A stretch of DNA of 64,000 nt from Zopfochytrium polystomum (Eukaryota; Chytridiomycota; Chytridiomycetes; Chytridiales; Chytridiaceae): assembly GCA_025765615.1 (NCBI GenBank), contig JAIVFJ010000230.1, forward strand, positions 1-64,000. The letters are read 5' to 3'. Positions 21,262-32,595 of this stretch are shown piece after piece (within the stretch, counting starts at the first letter, position 1; each line of letters opens with the position of its first letter). The notes under the pieces were generated by a model. It was not told the DNA's origin. It did no database searches and worked only from the letters and a program-made list of their open reading frames with translations. Made by a program: the position numbers and the translations under genes.

Positions 21262-22418
21262 ATGAGGCTGCCCCGCGCCGCCCCGGCGCTCGCCGCTTTC
21301 ACCGCCTTCACCGCCCTCGCCTCTGCCGCCGCCGCGCCAGCGTTGGCCCAGGTGACCACCCCGACAGAGCCGGCGACCTCCGAGGCAAGCGTCACCGGCT
21401 ATGCCACCAGCGCCAACGCAGCAGCAGCATCCACAAGCACGGCTGCGGCAGCCACCGCTGACAACAGCAACTGCGCGTCGGCGAAGCAGAACGCAATGTT
21501 TTTTGCCGGTGCGTTTGTTGTTGTTTTCTTGTTTGTTTGCTTTCCGGTCTTAATCCTTGCCCCCGTCTTTTCTCTTTCCTCGCACTCCCCCTCCCCTCCC
21601 AAACAACGAACAAACAAACTAACAAATCAAAACAAACCCAGTCAAATGCGCCGGCCCGCTCGCCGCCTCGCCCGTCCTCGTCGCGGCCCTCACCGGCACG
21701 CTCGCACCATCGCAGTCAACCCCCGCGACGGTGGTCGCGGCGCTGCCGAGCGCGGACGCCGTCACGGCCTTCTGCGCGCAGCTGCCCGCGTGCATTGGGA
21801 GCAACAACGGGTTGGAGGTGCTCGGGCGGTTTTACCAGTGCGGTGAGTGTGACTTTAAACTCGATCTTCTCTTTTTTTTTTTTTTGTTTGTATGTTTGCG
21901 GGTGGTACGACGTGCCACTGAAATGCTCAAACAAAAAACAATCTCTCCAGCGCAAAGCGATCCGTCGATCGCTCCGACGCTCGTTGATCAGTTCAAGGTC
22001 GTGTTTGCCGGACTCTGCCAGGTAAGAGAGAGAGGGAGGGAGAGGGTGTGTGTGTGTGGGCAGAAACGGGAGTTTGTGATCGCAGGGGGGGTAGCACACG
22101 CAGTTGATCTAACTGTTGCGTTTTTTGCATCTTTGCTTGCTTGTTTGTTTGTTTGATTTTTTCCAGACAAATTCGAACGGAGAGCAATGTAAGTGTGTGT
22201 GTGTGGCTGCGCGTGCGACCAGAGAGAGAGAGGGGCAAGGCGGGAAGACAGAAACGGGAAGACGGCGCGCAAAAAAAAAAAAAAAAAAAAAAAAAAAGAA
22301 AGAAAGAAAGGAAAAGAAAAGGGCGCGAAAAGCAACAGCGACCACCTCACCACCCTGCTTTGTCTCGCTGCTCTCGAAAGCTCACTTACTTCCACTTTTC
22401 TCACACACTAACACATAT

Positions 22419-22450
<32 letters not shown>

Positions 22451-25400
22451 GCCACGTGCTACAGCACCGCCCTCCAGGCCCTCACGCTCGCCTCGAACGC
22501 ACCCGCCGCCGCCGCCCCCTCCCCCGAGCCGTCTTCCGCCTCCGCCGACCTGTCCGCCACCGAACCCACCACGGCAACACCAACCCCGGACCCCCAACCC
22601 CTCACAACCTACCTCAACACCCAATACTCCCTGCTACCCCCAGCCTCCCTCTGCTCGCCCTGCGTCAACGCAACCATCGCGCTCCTCACCGGCACCCTCC
22701 TCCCGACGCTCCTCCCCACCCAGCAGCAGCTCCTCGACGCGACGCTAACCGTCCCCGTCAAACTCGCCTACGCCGCAGCCTGCCCGGCATCCGTCCCCAC
22801 CGCGACAGTCACCCCCGCCGCGACAGCCGCCCCAAGCGACTCGGCGGACGATACCGCGTCGCCGCGGACGCTCACTGAGACCCTCGGCCGCGTGGTGTTG
22901 GGGCTGAACTTGACCGTCGGCGGGGCGCCCGCGCCGGTAGGCCCGTCGGCGCGGTGTCAGAGCAGCTGGTACCGGTTCGCGCGCGCCGCCCAGACGTGTG
23001 GCGGCGCGTTCGAGGTCGCGGTCGCGGCGTACGTGCCACCTCCGGCCCCGGCAACAACAGAGCCCCCGACGACGACAACGGCGACCGAGAGCGAGACCGC
23101 AGCGGCGGCTTCGGCGCCGACGGTAAACGGGAACGTGCGACGCGCGCCCCAGGGCGACGTCCTCACATCGACTAACAGCGAAACCGACTCTCCCGCCGCG
23201 AGCTCGACCGACCCCGCCTCGTCGCCGTCGCCCTCCCCGTCACCTTTATCCTCCTCCTCCCCATCCGACTATCTCACCCCGACCTTCCGCGCCTACAACG
23301 CCTCCTCTCACGCGTTCCTCTCCTTCCTCAACACCACACTCTCCGCCTCCGCATGGGTGCAAGACCCAAGTTTCATCGCGCAGGCGTGCGGAGCGGCGGC
23401 GGCGTGCGACGCCGCGAACGAGTGGGGCGCGGCGTACGACGCGGTGCTGGCGGACTGCGGTGGCGGGACGGACAATTTGACTTCATTGTGGGTCGACGCG
23501 GCGGTGTGGTCGTACGGGTGGGTGCAAGGAGTCGTGTGCCAGCCGGTGAACGCGACGGCGGGCGGCGCGGAGTCGGGGGTACTGCGTTGCGCAGGTCGTG
23601 GAGGATGTGAGTGCTGTTTCTCTATTTTTTATTTTTTATTTTGTTTGTTTTCGCGAGGCTGCCACTCACTGACCCGCCCGCGTTACTCGTTCAACCCCCC
23701 CCCGATCCGCACAGTACGCGAACATCACGACACTCCTCACAGCCAACACAACCTCCACCAGCACGTTCCCCGTCTCCCCCGACACCTACACCCCCTCGTC
23801 CTTCTGCCAGCCCTGCCAGTCCGGCGTCGCCGCGACCGTCGTCGCCCTCCTCAACCACACGACGGGCATCACCCCCGCCGCCGCCAGCGCGCTCTACGGC
23901 GACGCCGAGGGCCTGCAAGAGTTCTACTGCCAACCGGCCGTCGGCGCCTCATCGTCGCCGCTGCTTGAGGTGCCTGCGACGAACGTCACGGCTCCGACGG
24001 TCGCAGAGCGGTGCGCGGTGCTCGCGACGCGGCTGGAGATGACGGTGCAGACGTGCGGGGTGACAGCCGGGCTGGATGTGGCGCGTGCGACGGGGGCTTC
24101 CGGTTCCGTTGCGGCCGACGCGGACGTGGGCGGCAGCGCGACGGCGTGCGGGCGGTTCCAGGTGTGCTTCAACCCGCGGTACGGCGGGTGGAACGTGATC
24201 GCGGAGGGGATGCGGCTCGGGTGCGATGACGCCGCTGGTGCTGTGGGGAGCGGCGGGCTCGCGGTTGAGGAGGCGGCGCGGTACGGGTGGGCGGCGACGC
24301 GGGCTATCGCGCTGTTTTCGGGCGTGTGCGTCGCCGAGGGGGGAGTCTGTGAGTGTTTGAATTCTTTTCTGTTTCTTTCTTGTTCTTGCTGGGGCGGGCG
24401 GCGGCGCGGCTTTCTAACTTGAGGGCCTGACACTTTTTTCTCCCACGAAAAACCCCAGATTGCTACGCGCGCTTCCTCTCGCTCTTGGACCAGCTCGAGG
24501 TTACTTTTGCAAGCAGCGCCACCGTCGGGTCCGACCTCGCCACCGCGTGGTGCACGGACGACTGCGTCGGCCACAAAAAGTCACTGCTGAAAACCGTCCT
24601 CGAGCTTCGCTATTACGCCGGCGTCAACGTCACCTCGGCGTTCAACGCCACGACGCTGAACCAGGCTATTACGCTCTTTGATCAGTCTGGTAAGGACACC
24701 TTGCGCAAGTGTCATCCTCTATCGCTGCTGGCTCTGACTGATAATTTACCATCCGGTTTTTTTGTCCTCAGCCTGCCCAACGCTCGCCGCACCCGCGACG
24801 CCGTCAACAACCGAATCCGCCTCCACAAATTCACTCATTCAATTTGCAAGCGCATCAAGCGAGTCCGAAACACCGACGCCGAGCACCGCAACAGACACAG
24901 TCTCCTTCACCTCGTCGGCGTCCGAGTCTGGAGCCTCGTCTCCCGCCTCGACCGGCACCGAGACGCCCGCCTCGTCATCATCTGCAACCGAACTTGCCTC
25001 ATCATCTTTCACCGCAGCCGCATCCACCACGGAAGCATCCTCCACTGAGGCGTCGTCCATCGCATCTGCCGAAGCTTCGTCGACGGCCCTGACCGAGTCG
25101 CCGTCACCGAGCCCGTCAGCGACCGGAAGCGAAAGCTCCGCGTCGTCCGTCGCTTCAACTGGCTCCGAGTCGCCGTCGATCTCTGCAGTGGCATCCGCCT
25201 CCGAATCACCGTCCGCCTCCGAGTCGCCGTCGGCCTCTCCAGCAGCAACTGCCTCTGAATCGTCGTTCGCCTCTCCCGCTGCGCCGTCCACCACCGGCTC
25301 CGAGTCGCCGTCGCCTAGCCCATTCTCGGCCACCGAAACCTCTCCATCCGGCTCGGCCTCCGAGTCGCCGTCGCCCTCTTCCTTCGGAGCACTGACATTC

Positions 25401-28175
25401 AGCTCCGAGTCACCGTCCCCCAGCGCATCCACCGAAACCGCCGCGGCCTCCCCATCCGCTCCCGCCTCCGAGTCGGCCTCCCCGTCGCCGGGAACTGCCA
25501 CCGAGTCGCCATCCCCCAGCGCGTCCCCAGCCACCGAAACCGCCGCGTCGTCGTCGTCCGCGTCCGCCTCCGACACCGCGTCCCCTGCCGCGAGCAGCGG
25601 CACCGCCGGCACCGAGACCTCGCCTGCATCCTCTGCGTCCTCCTCCACCGAAACGCCGTCGTTGTCACTCACCGGCACAGACACCGCCTCGACAGAACCG
25701 GCCGCGTCGTCGTCGTCGGCGACTGAGTCCCCGGCAGCTTCGTCCTCGGAAAGCGTCGCCTCCAGCAGCGAGTCAACCGCACCGCTCAGCAGCCCCACCG
25801 CCACGGAGGGGACGAGCGAACCGAGCAGCACCCTGTCCGAGGCCGTCTCGTCCAGCAACGCGACTACGACCGAGTCTGGCGAAGGCAGCAGCAGCGCCTC
25901 CGTCACCAGCGGCAGCAGCACAGAGTCGGCCTTTTCCGCGTCCAGCGAGGCGATCACGGAGCGGGCCTCGGCCGGTGCTACGGAAACCGGCGGCAGCGCA
26001 TCGTCGGCCAGCGCGGAGGCACCTCTGCCTACGACGACGGTCCTCCCGACCGCCGGTGTCCCGCTGGCGGCGATGCGGCGGGTGGCGGCGGCTCGGGTGC
26101 GCGGGGGCTTGTTTGGCCGCGTGCTGAGGCGGCGGTCGTTCCCGCTGGACATCCCGTCATCGCTGCTTGATCCTTCCGCGACGGAGAGCCCTTCGTTGTC
26201 GCCTTCGGCCGCGTCGGCGAGCGAGACGGAGGTGATCACGATGACGCTGACGGAAACGCCGACGCCGACGCCCAGCGGATCCGTACGCGGCGCCGCGTCG
26301 GAGACGGTGTCGGGAACGGCCGAGACGGCAGCGGCGTCGCTGTTGTCGGTGACGGAGAGCCCCAGCGCCTCGGCGTCCGGCGCCAGCGACGGTGCCGCGC
26401 CCGCGTCGTCGTCGTCGTCGGAGGTAGCGTCGCTGTCGAGCAGCGAGTCCGGCTCCGCGGCGCAGTCACCCACAGGCACCGAGACGTCAGTCTCCGTGAC
26501 CGCACTATCATCCGTGACAGAGTCTGAAGCCCCGCCGTCCGGCTCATCGTCCACAGAGTCTTCATCGTCAGTTAGCCAGCTCTCCAACTTTGCGGGGATC
26601 GATTCCACTGCGTCGTCGTCGTCGGGGTCGCAGACCGAGACCCAGTCCGCCGAGTCTGCGTTGCCGTCAGTGACCGAAAATGCCTCTTTAACGTCCGCCA
26701 CCGAGTCTGCGTCGCCGTCACCATCTTCGCCGTCGACCAATACTGAACTGGCATCGTCGTCTCTGACGGCAAGCGACGCCGCCGGGTTATCCAGCACCGA
26801 GTCGTCGCCGGCGGCGGCCACCGCCACAACCTCTTCCTCCCTCGCCTCGGAGAGCGAGGCTGCGTCGCCGTCCACGGCCTCGCTTTCAGAGTCACCCTCT
26901 GCGTCCACGGCAAACGCCAGCGAATTCGCGGGCGTCGCCAGCTCGCAATCCGAATCCACCACCCCCACCGCAGAACCCGTGAGCAGCACCGAGTCGGCGG
27001 CATACTCGACCGCGGAATCCGGGACCGAGTCGCCCGCGGCAGCGTCGCCATCCACCTCGGGGAGCGACACATCCTCGCTGTCCGCCGTCGCCTCCTCGGA
27101 ATCACCGCCGCCCTCCGTTGGGACCGCCGCCGAGTCCGCCAGCGGAACCAGCTCGGAATCTTCGCCGTCCGCACCAACCGAGGGATCCTCCAACAGTAGC
27201 AGCGGTACCGAGTCGTCGTTCTTCTCCCCCACAGAATCTGCCACCGCCTCCGAGGCTTCCTCGTCCGTCTTCCTGTCAACTGAGCCGACCGCTTCTAACG
27301 CGACAGAGACCGCAGGGTCCGTGGCAGCCAGCAGCACCGAGTCCGCGCAGCCGTCTTTGGGGTCCGAGGCCGCATCCCCGTCCTTGACGGCGACTGAGCC
27401 CGCCTCCAGCGCTGAATCGGCGTCCGCCTCCGCCGAGTCCGCTTCCGAGTCCTCATCGCTCTCATCCCTACCCACGGGCAGCGAGCAGCCATCCGCGGCA
27501 GCCTCGTCGTCCGAGTCCTCCACGCCGTCGCTTAGCACGGAGACCGCAGCACCGCTAGCCTCATCCTCCCCCGCAGTGACTGAGACCACACCCTCCTCCG
27601 CCTCTACCCCTGCGACAGAATCCACTGCCCCAGCCTCATCCTCCTCCCCTGCTTCCACCGAGGCGGCCGCATCCCCGTCGTCGCCATCCGGCACCGAATC
27701 TGCCTCTCCCGCGGGCGCAAGCGCGTCCGAGCCAGCTCCATCGAGCGCCACCGAGTCGCCGGCCTCGCCGTCCCCAGCCCCCAGCGCCACAGAGCCCGCA
27801 TCTTCTGCAACGGCCACCGAGCAGTCCTCCTCCGCCTCCCCGACCGGGTCCGAGCCCGCGTCTTCGTCGCCCGGCGCAACCACCGAGTCCTCATCGTCAC
27901 CCACGCCCCCCTCCTCCTCAACCGCCCCCGCCGAAACAGAGTCCTCGCCAACGCTCAGCGGCACCGCGGGCCGCGAGGTCGTGGTGACAGCCACTGAGTC
28001 TTCCGCGGCGGAGGCGAGCGAGTCGTCCTCTCCCTCGAGCAGCTCCAGAGCGGCAATCAGCAGCGGCAGCGCGTCCGAGGCGCCGGCGACGACGGTGCTT
28101 CCGGCCGAGGCGCTGCGCGTGCGGCGGCGAGGCGGGAGGCGGGTGCTGGGCCGGCGGCGACGCGTGGCGGTGTGA
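21262..28175 (+). CDS. Giant secreted Cys-module plus mucin-like Ser/Thr/Glu-rich protein
   Basis: Eight exons fit with matching phases: 21262-21508, 21642-21842, 21951-22021, 22167-22188 (22 bases), 22452-23606, 23715-24348, 24459-24689 and 24772-28175, giving about 1,990 residues. Residues 1-28 are a signal peptide (MRLPRAAPALAAFTAFTALA). The first 850 residues hold spaced Cys pairs in at least two related modules (LCSPCVNATIALLTG and FCQPCQSGVAATVVALLN) separated by S/T/P linkers. The last exon encodes 1,134 residues of near-repetitive [A/T]-[S/T]-E-S-P/A-S with almost no Lys, a probable O-glycosylated stalk. Two basic patches interrupt it: one internal (TTTVLPTAG... to GRVLRRRS, near 26030-26150) and one at the very C-terminus (TTVLPAEALRVRRRGGRR). 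One extra G in a G5 run near 23576 breaks exon 5. No family recognised; a cell-surface or matrix glycoprotein is inferred. There is no GPI-type or membrane tail. Confidence 0.75.
22423..22450. repeat. (CA)n tract abutting a splice acceptor
   Basis: The fourth intron of the mucin-like gene ends in a (CA)n run that itself supplies the AG acceptor before exon 5 at 22452. The same intron also carries an A run at 22271-22297. Confidence 0.85.
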
Positions 28176-28708
28176 TCCGTCTACCTATCTTGCTTCTTTG
28201 CTTTGGCCAACCATTTATCCTCTCCCTGCGTACAGAGGGGAAAGGGGCCGTCACACTCCCCCCCCCCAAGTATTATTATTATCTTTCTTCATGTGATCTT
28301 TCATCGTATTATTAAGTGTGGCTCTTTTTTCTTTCGTTATGAATCCCCAAATACGCCCTACATAATCCACCCCTCTCCCTCCCCCCCCCCCCCCCCCATC
28401 CATTCATTTATCTCATACTCCGAGTGCACGACGGAGCGCACCATACGGAGGCGTTCCTCCTCCTCCTACCCACTCATCAACCCCCACGATGCGCGCTTAT
28501 TACAAAAGCTACGAAAATAATATTAATTAGTCGTGTGACCTGCAACGCATACACTTTTGTGATTGGATTTAGAAGTGTGACCCAAGTGGTAGCGCTTGAT
28601 GGCTCAAGGGGAGGGTTAGGAAGGGGGGAATGAATTGTTGAAGGAGGGGGCAAGGGGAGCATGCATGTCCGAATGTTGACAAGGACGGGAAAACTCCAAG
28701 CATTTACG
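28176..28708. other. Intergenic with C runs
   Basis: 3' region of the mucin-like gene and 5' region of mtSSB. Poly-C tracts at 28260 and 28379-28397. No gene seen. Confidence 0.5.
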
Positions 28709-29807
28709 ATGGCCACCCGCTGCATCGTCTCCGCCACCGCCCAGCGCGCCGCCCTGCTGCCACTCCGCGCTCTCACTGCTGCTTCCAAGGGTGCCGCGGC
28801 GCTCAACGCCGTCCCTACTCGGGTGAGAGGGGGGGGATCGGAGGGGAGAGAGGGGTTGGGGAGGGAGGGGAGGGATGACACAGCTGGCTGCGGTGGCGAA
28901 AGGATATGTGCGCATGTGTGTCATCTTGAGCGGCGAACGGTGGGCCGAGCTTGCGCATCACGCACCTGGTACCTAACCCATCTCGACGGTGATTGCAACC
29001 CCCTCCATCAACCCCACCTCGACGTCGCTCATCGCACGCAACGGTCACGATGTCCGCCGAAACGACTTCATCCATGACACAACCCTGACTGATGGCAGTG
29101 TGAGTGCTTTGACCCACCAAATTCGTTTCGATACCAGAGTCTAAACGACAGCCGCCCCTTCCCCCCCAACCCCCTTCCCTTCTTTCCGCATCACCGACCT
29201 TCAACCTCCACCAGCACGCTCCTCATACTCCAAAGCGATTGTCCTCGGCACCGTCGGCAAGGACCCAACCTTTCGCGCGTTCGGCAGCAGCCAACAGCAG
29301 CAGCAGCAGGACGAAGGCGCCGAGCTGCCGCCCGACGCGCTGGGGTCGTGGTCGTTTTCGATCGCCACCGACCGATTTGTCGGGCGGTCGGAGGACGGGG
29401 CGGTGCAGCGGGCGACCGACTGGCACTCGGTGCGCTTGCGGCGCAAGAAGGGCGACCCGCTGTTTGGCGGGTCGCTGGTGCGCAAGGGGTCGGTCGTGCT
29501 GGTCGAGGGCAGGCTGAGCTACTGGCGGACTGAGGAGGGCAAGAGCGGAGTTGTTATTGAGGGCGGTGAGTTTTTTGTTGTGTGAGTGTTGGTGGTGTGG
29601 ATTGTGATTGGGGAAGGGCTTGAGAGAGTGAGTGCAGAGGAAGTCTGCGTGTGTGTGTGTGTGTATATGTATGCATTCGTCCGAAGTATGAGTGCTGCGC
29701 CTCCCCTAACTTCATTTTTTTCCATTTCCTCAACAGACTCGATCAACGTCGTCAGCTCCCCTGCGTCGCAAGAGCAGCAAGAAGAAGCACAAGGCCAGGC
29801 GGCGTGA
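28709..29807 (+). CDS. Mitochondrial single-stranded DNA-binding protein (Rim1/SSBP1 type)
   Basis: Exon 1 (28709-28822) encodes a mitochondrial-type presequence (MATRCIVSATAQRAALLPLR, no acid residues) and ends at GTGAGA. The OB-fold lies mainly in exon 29215-29565: AIVLGTVGKDPTFRAFG, a Q6 insertion, SWSFSIATDRF, TDWHSVRLRRKKGDPL and GSVVLVEGRLSYW, matching bacterial-type SSB strands. The last exon, 29738-29807, adds DSINVVSS and a short QE-rich acidic tail ending at TGA. The phase between exon 1 and the OB exon fails by one. A middle exon ending in DTTLTDG at about 29098 (open stretch IATPSINPTSTSLIARNG, 28985-29098) would repair it, but its acceptor is not obvious. Role: coats single-stranded mtDNA during replication. 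Confidence 0.82.
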
Positions 29808-30259
29808 AAGCTGCAAAAAAGAAAAGCAGAGGTGGGGTTTCCAAGGGGTTCTTATTGGTAGAGGAAGAGTTTTTTGCACGTGTGTTTTTCAAAGTTGGAA
29901 GTGCTTGCACGCAAGAAGAGTTGTGCCTTTACTTGAAGCATCCGGGCCTGGTTTGCCTCTCTCTTGTGGATCCAAGGTGTGCGATGAGCTAGTTGAAGAA
30001 AGGGAAGGTGTTCAGCCATCGCTCGAACGATCCGGATCCAGTCGGAAGGGCTGAGAGTGTTTTCTCTTTGGCAGCTATCCAACTAACAGAGCTAAAGTTG
30101 ATCTTCCTTTGAATAATTGATCATATTCGCCACTTCCAAAATCTTCGTTATTGTCGCATACGGAGAACTGAGGACCGACGGGATTTGTTGGCTTGCGTTA
30201 GCAATGCATCTTTATTTGCTAAAATGATCTTGAGTTACATGTGTTCAAATAAACTAAGC
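29808..30259. other. Intergenic, nothing recognised
   Basis: No coding region, repeat family copy or RNA recognised between mtSSB and the tRNA-Gly gene. Confidence 0.4.
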
Positions 30260-30330
30260 GCGTTAGTAGTTTAGTGGCAAAATCGCTGCCTCCCACGCAG
30301 CGGCCCCGGGTTCGATTCCCGGCTGACGCA
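30260..30330 (+). tRNA. tRNA-Gly (anticodon CCC)
   Basis: 71 bases folding as a cloverleaf: acceptor GCGTTAG pairs with CTGACGC (one G-U), followed by discriminator A. D arm is TAGTTTAGTGGCAAAA; anticodon loop is CTCCCAC with CCC at positions 34-36; T arm is CCGGGTTCGATTCCCGG. A box (TAGTTTAGTGG) and B box (GGTTCGATTCC) internal promoters are present. No intron. A T-rich terminator is not obvious close by. Confidence 0.95.
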
Positions 30331-31637
30331 CGTCGCAGATAGCTGAAATGATTAACCCGTCTGTGTATCGCTGATTATGTATCCGTGACTTCAAGAACGC
30401 CGGCCGATGCACTACGAGTTGAATTTGCGCTGTGGTCCTTCACATTACCTGATTTTGGCAGGACAACTGCACTTTAACGGTCTAACGGCAAGAATTGTGC
30501 GGTGGGGAAGGAGGTCGGGGGAAGTGCAGGACGGCTGACCTCGGGAAACGTGGTGGAGGAGAATGGGCGGGGCACAGTTCATCGTTCGCCCAATGCGTGA
30601 GTGAACAATCAGCTCAATCTCGACGGTCGCCGCGGAGGAAGGATTTAGCTGTCGAAGCGGGTGCTCTGCTTGAATGGATCCTGCCATTATGTTTCGTCGT
30701 TCGAAGCTGCGGTGTTCAACCTTGCTTCCCCCCATGAACTGGGTTAGTCCAAAAAAAGGAAGACTAAAAACTCAAATTTCTTTGTCCTCCGTCTTTTTGT
30801 TTCCCTTGTGGCATCTCCGTCCTTGTTCCCTTACTTCGTGTTGGGGACGGAGAGGGGAGGGAGAGATGGAGCGCCGCTCATTGCTTGACAGCTCCTTTTT
30901 TGAATGCCAGAGCATGCTTCTTCATGACCCCTCCTCACCGCTCCTTCTTTTGTCTTCCGAAGCGAACTCGGGTACCTACGTTTTGTATGAGAAAACATAT
31001 GGGGTTGTGGCTTCAAATATGGTTGTTCCCGAGGTTGAATCGGATAAATGCATGATTGTGATGATTCCGTTGCCCGTACGTGAACGGCCATGTGCGCAAA
31101 AAAAGACTTGATGTTGAATCCAGGTTGGGAAATCAACTACATGTGGTAAACTTATTCCGGTTGGGCCCTTTCCAGTTTTTTTTTTTTTTGTTCCGACCTG
31201 TTCCAACTCTCGAATTGTTGCTGAGCTTTCTCCCTCAGTTAGACCCCACCTTCACCTCCGTGCCCATTTCTAGTTTTCTTTCGGACAACCCAATCCTTAT
31301 CTCCTCCTTGGTCCCTCTCCATTCTGGGCTACAGCTGACCCCCACCATAAGCATCCGGTTGGTGTACCCGCTTTTTACTCTAATTCTAAAGAGCAATCCA
31401 AAAAAGAGTAAACTACGTGCGTAATAGCATTTTACACGAAACTGCATTCCCGGTTGCCGTATTTCGGACAGCCGATCGCAGGTGCAACTCACAGGTTCGG
31501 CCAAAAACTCCCCATCATCCATCCAACCCGAACCAAACCCAGAGCGGCCCACAATGTCGACACGCCAAAGAGTCGAATCCACAACTTACAGGCTGCAATG
31601 GAGGGAAGGCAGAGCCGGTAAATGAGCGTTCCGCGGA

Positions 31638-31672
<35 letters not shown>

Positions 31673-31684
31673 AAGGAAAACAAC
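30331..31684. other. Intergenic, no gene supported
   Basis: An open stretch at about 30960-31100 (GTYVLYEKTYGVVASNMVV) looks mildly coding-like but is isolated. A 30-base A run (31640-31670) sits just downstream of the eL39 stop codon. Confidence 0.35.
31640..31670. repeat. Poly-A tract (T run on the eL39 sense strand)
   Basis: About 31 As, roughly 15 bases beyond the eL39 stop codon. Confidence 0.9.
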
Positions 31685-32202
31685 TCACCCGAGCTTGGTC
31701 CTGCGCCAGTTGCGCCGCTTCGCGTTGTAGCGGATGGTGTTGTCAGTGCGGAACCGAATCCAGTTGGGAATCGGCCGGTTTTGCTTCTGCTTCTTGCCCA
31801 GAATGCGCTTGATCTTGAACGACTTGTGGGAGGGCTGGATTGTTCGCGAGGGGAGAAAAGCGATCAGTGAAAGTGCCGTGGATTGCTTCTGTTGAGGGGA
31901 GAAGCAGTTCTGGGATCCGACGATCGCCCGAATGCAGAATTCGCCAGTCCATCTCGACGTCTGCTCAGCTGGTGCGATCGTCGGGAGGCGTGGGCAGTTC
32001 TCGATCGGTTTCCATCGACAGTGCAGCGAGCAACCGAGCCGATTCGCAGTCAACGCGACGCTCAAAGACCCAATATAATCCAAAAACGAATCGACGCCCA
32101 GCAGTCCGTTCTCCAGGTGAGACGGATCGGGATCGCGATGGGATCAGATGGGATGGAGTGGATGGAGTGGATGGGATGGAATCGAAGAGGCCGGCTAACC
32201 AT
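31685..32202 (-). CDS. RPL39: Ribosomal protein eL39
   Basis: Exon 2 (31834-31685) encodes [37 protein letters not shown] and [12 protein letters not shown], plainly eL39 (about 51 residues; here 50), which lines the end of the large-subunit exit tunnel. The start codon is not in this exon. The best candidate is ATG at 32202-32200, immediately followed by GTTAGC, joined to the acceptor ATCCAG|CCC. Exon 1 would then code only Met, an arrangement common in small fungal ribosomal protein genes. The stop TGA at 31685-31687 overlaps a perfect donor (GGGTGAGTTG), so a final residue on a further exon is possible. Confidence 0.9.
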
Positions 32203-32513
32203 GGTCCAAGTGTGAGATTGACTGACAAGGTACAATTGAGGGACCTTGGCAATTTGGTCAACTCGATGAAGGCCACAAGGTAGTTTACCAAACGGTGCCT
32301 TGGCAAGAATCCGTACTCAGAAGGTGGCTACCCCTCCTTATTGGTCTTCATTTCACTTGGCCTCCGCATGTGCTCTTCTCAAAGGTCATCAAAGATGTCA
32401 CGCCCGAGCGCAACCGGATCTCACTGGTCAAGCCATAACGCCTCTCAGAGACTTGGCTGTCGAGCACAATTTGTGCAGAGCTTTGTAAATGACAAGCAGG
32501 GAACATATGCCAT
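32203..32513. other. Intergenic between eL39 and tRNA-Ser
   Basis: Nothing recognised; presumably the eL39 promoter on the minus strand and the 5' flank of the tRNA. Confidence 0.4.
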
Positions 32514-32595
32514 GTCAACGTGGCCGAGTGGTTAAGGCGACAGACTTGAAATCTGTTACCCTCTGGGTGCGTAGGTTCGAACCCTGCCGTTGACG
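32514..32595 (+). tRNA. tRNA-Ser (anticodon TGA)
   Basis: 82-base class II tRNA. Acceptor GTCAACG pairs with CGTTGAC, discriminator G. A box is TGGCCGAGTGGTTAAGG; anticodon stem-loop is ACAGA-CTTGAAA-TCTGT with TGA at 34-36. There is a long variable arm (ACCCTCTGGGTGC); B box is GGTTCGAACCC. No intron. Confidence 0.95.

Noticed and set aside
24839..27994. Long minus-strand open frame of 1,051 codons
   Set aside because: It mirrors the TCG/TCC/AGC-rich Ser codons of the mucin-like exon, has a monotonous D/E/A/V composition, no signal or motif, and the plus strand has a consistent eight-exon gene.
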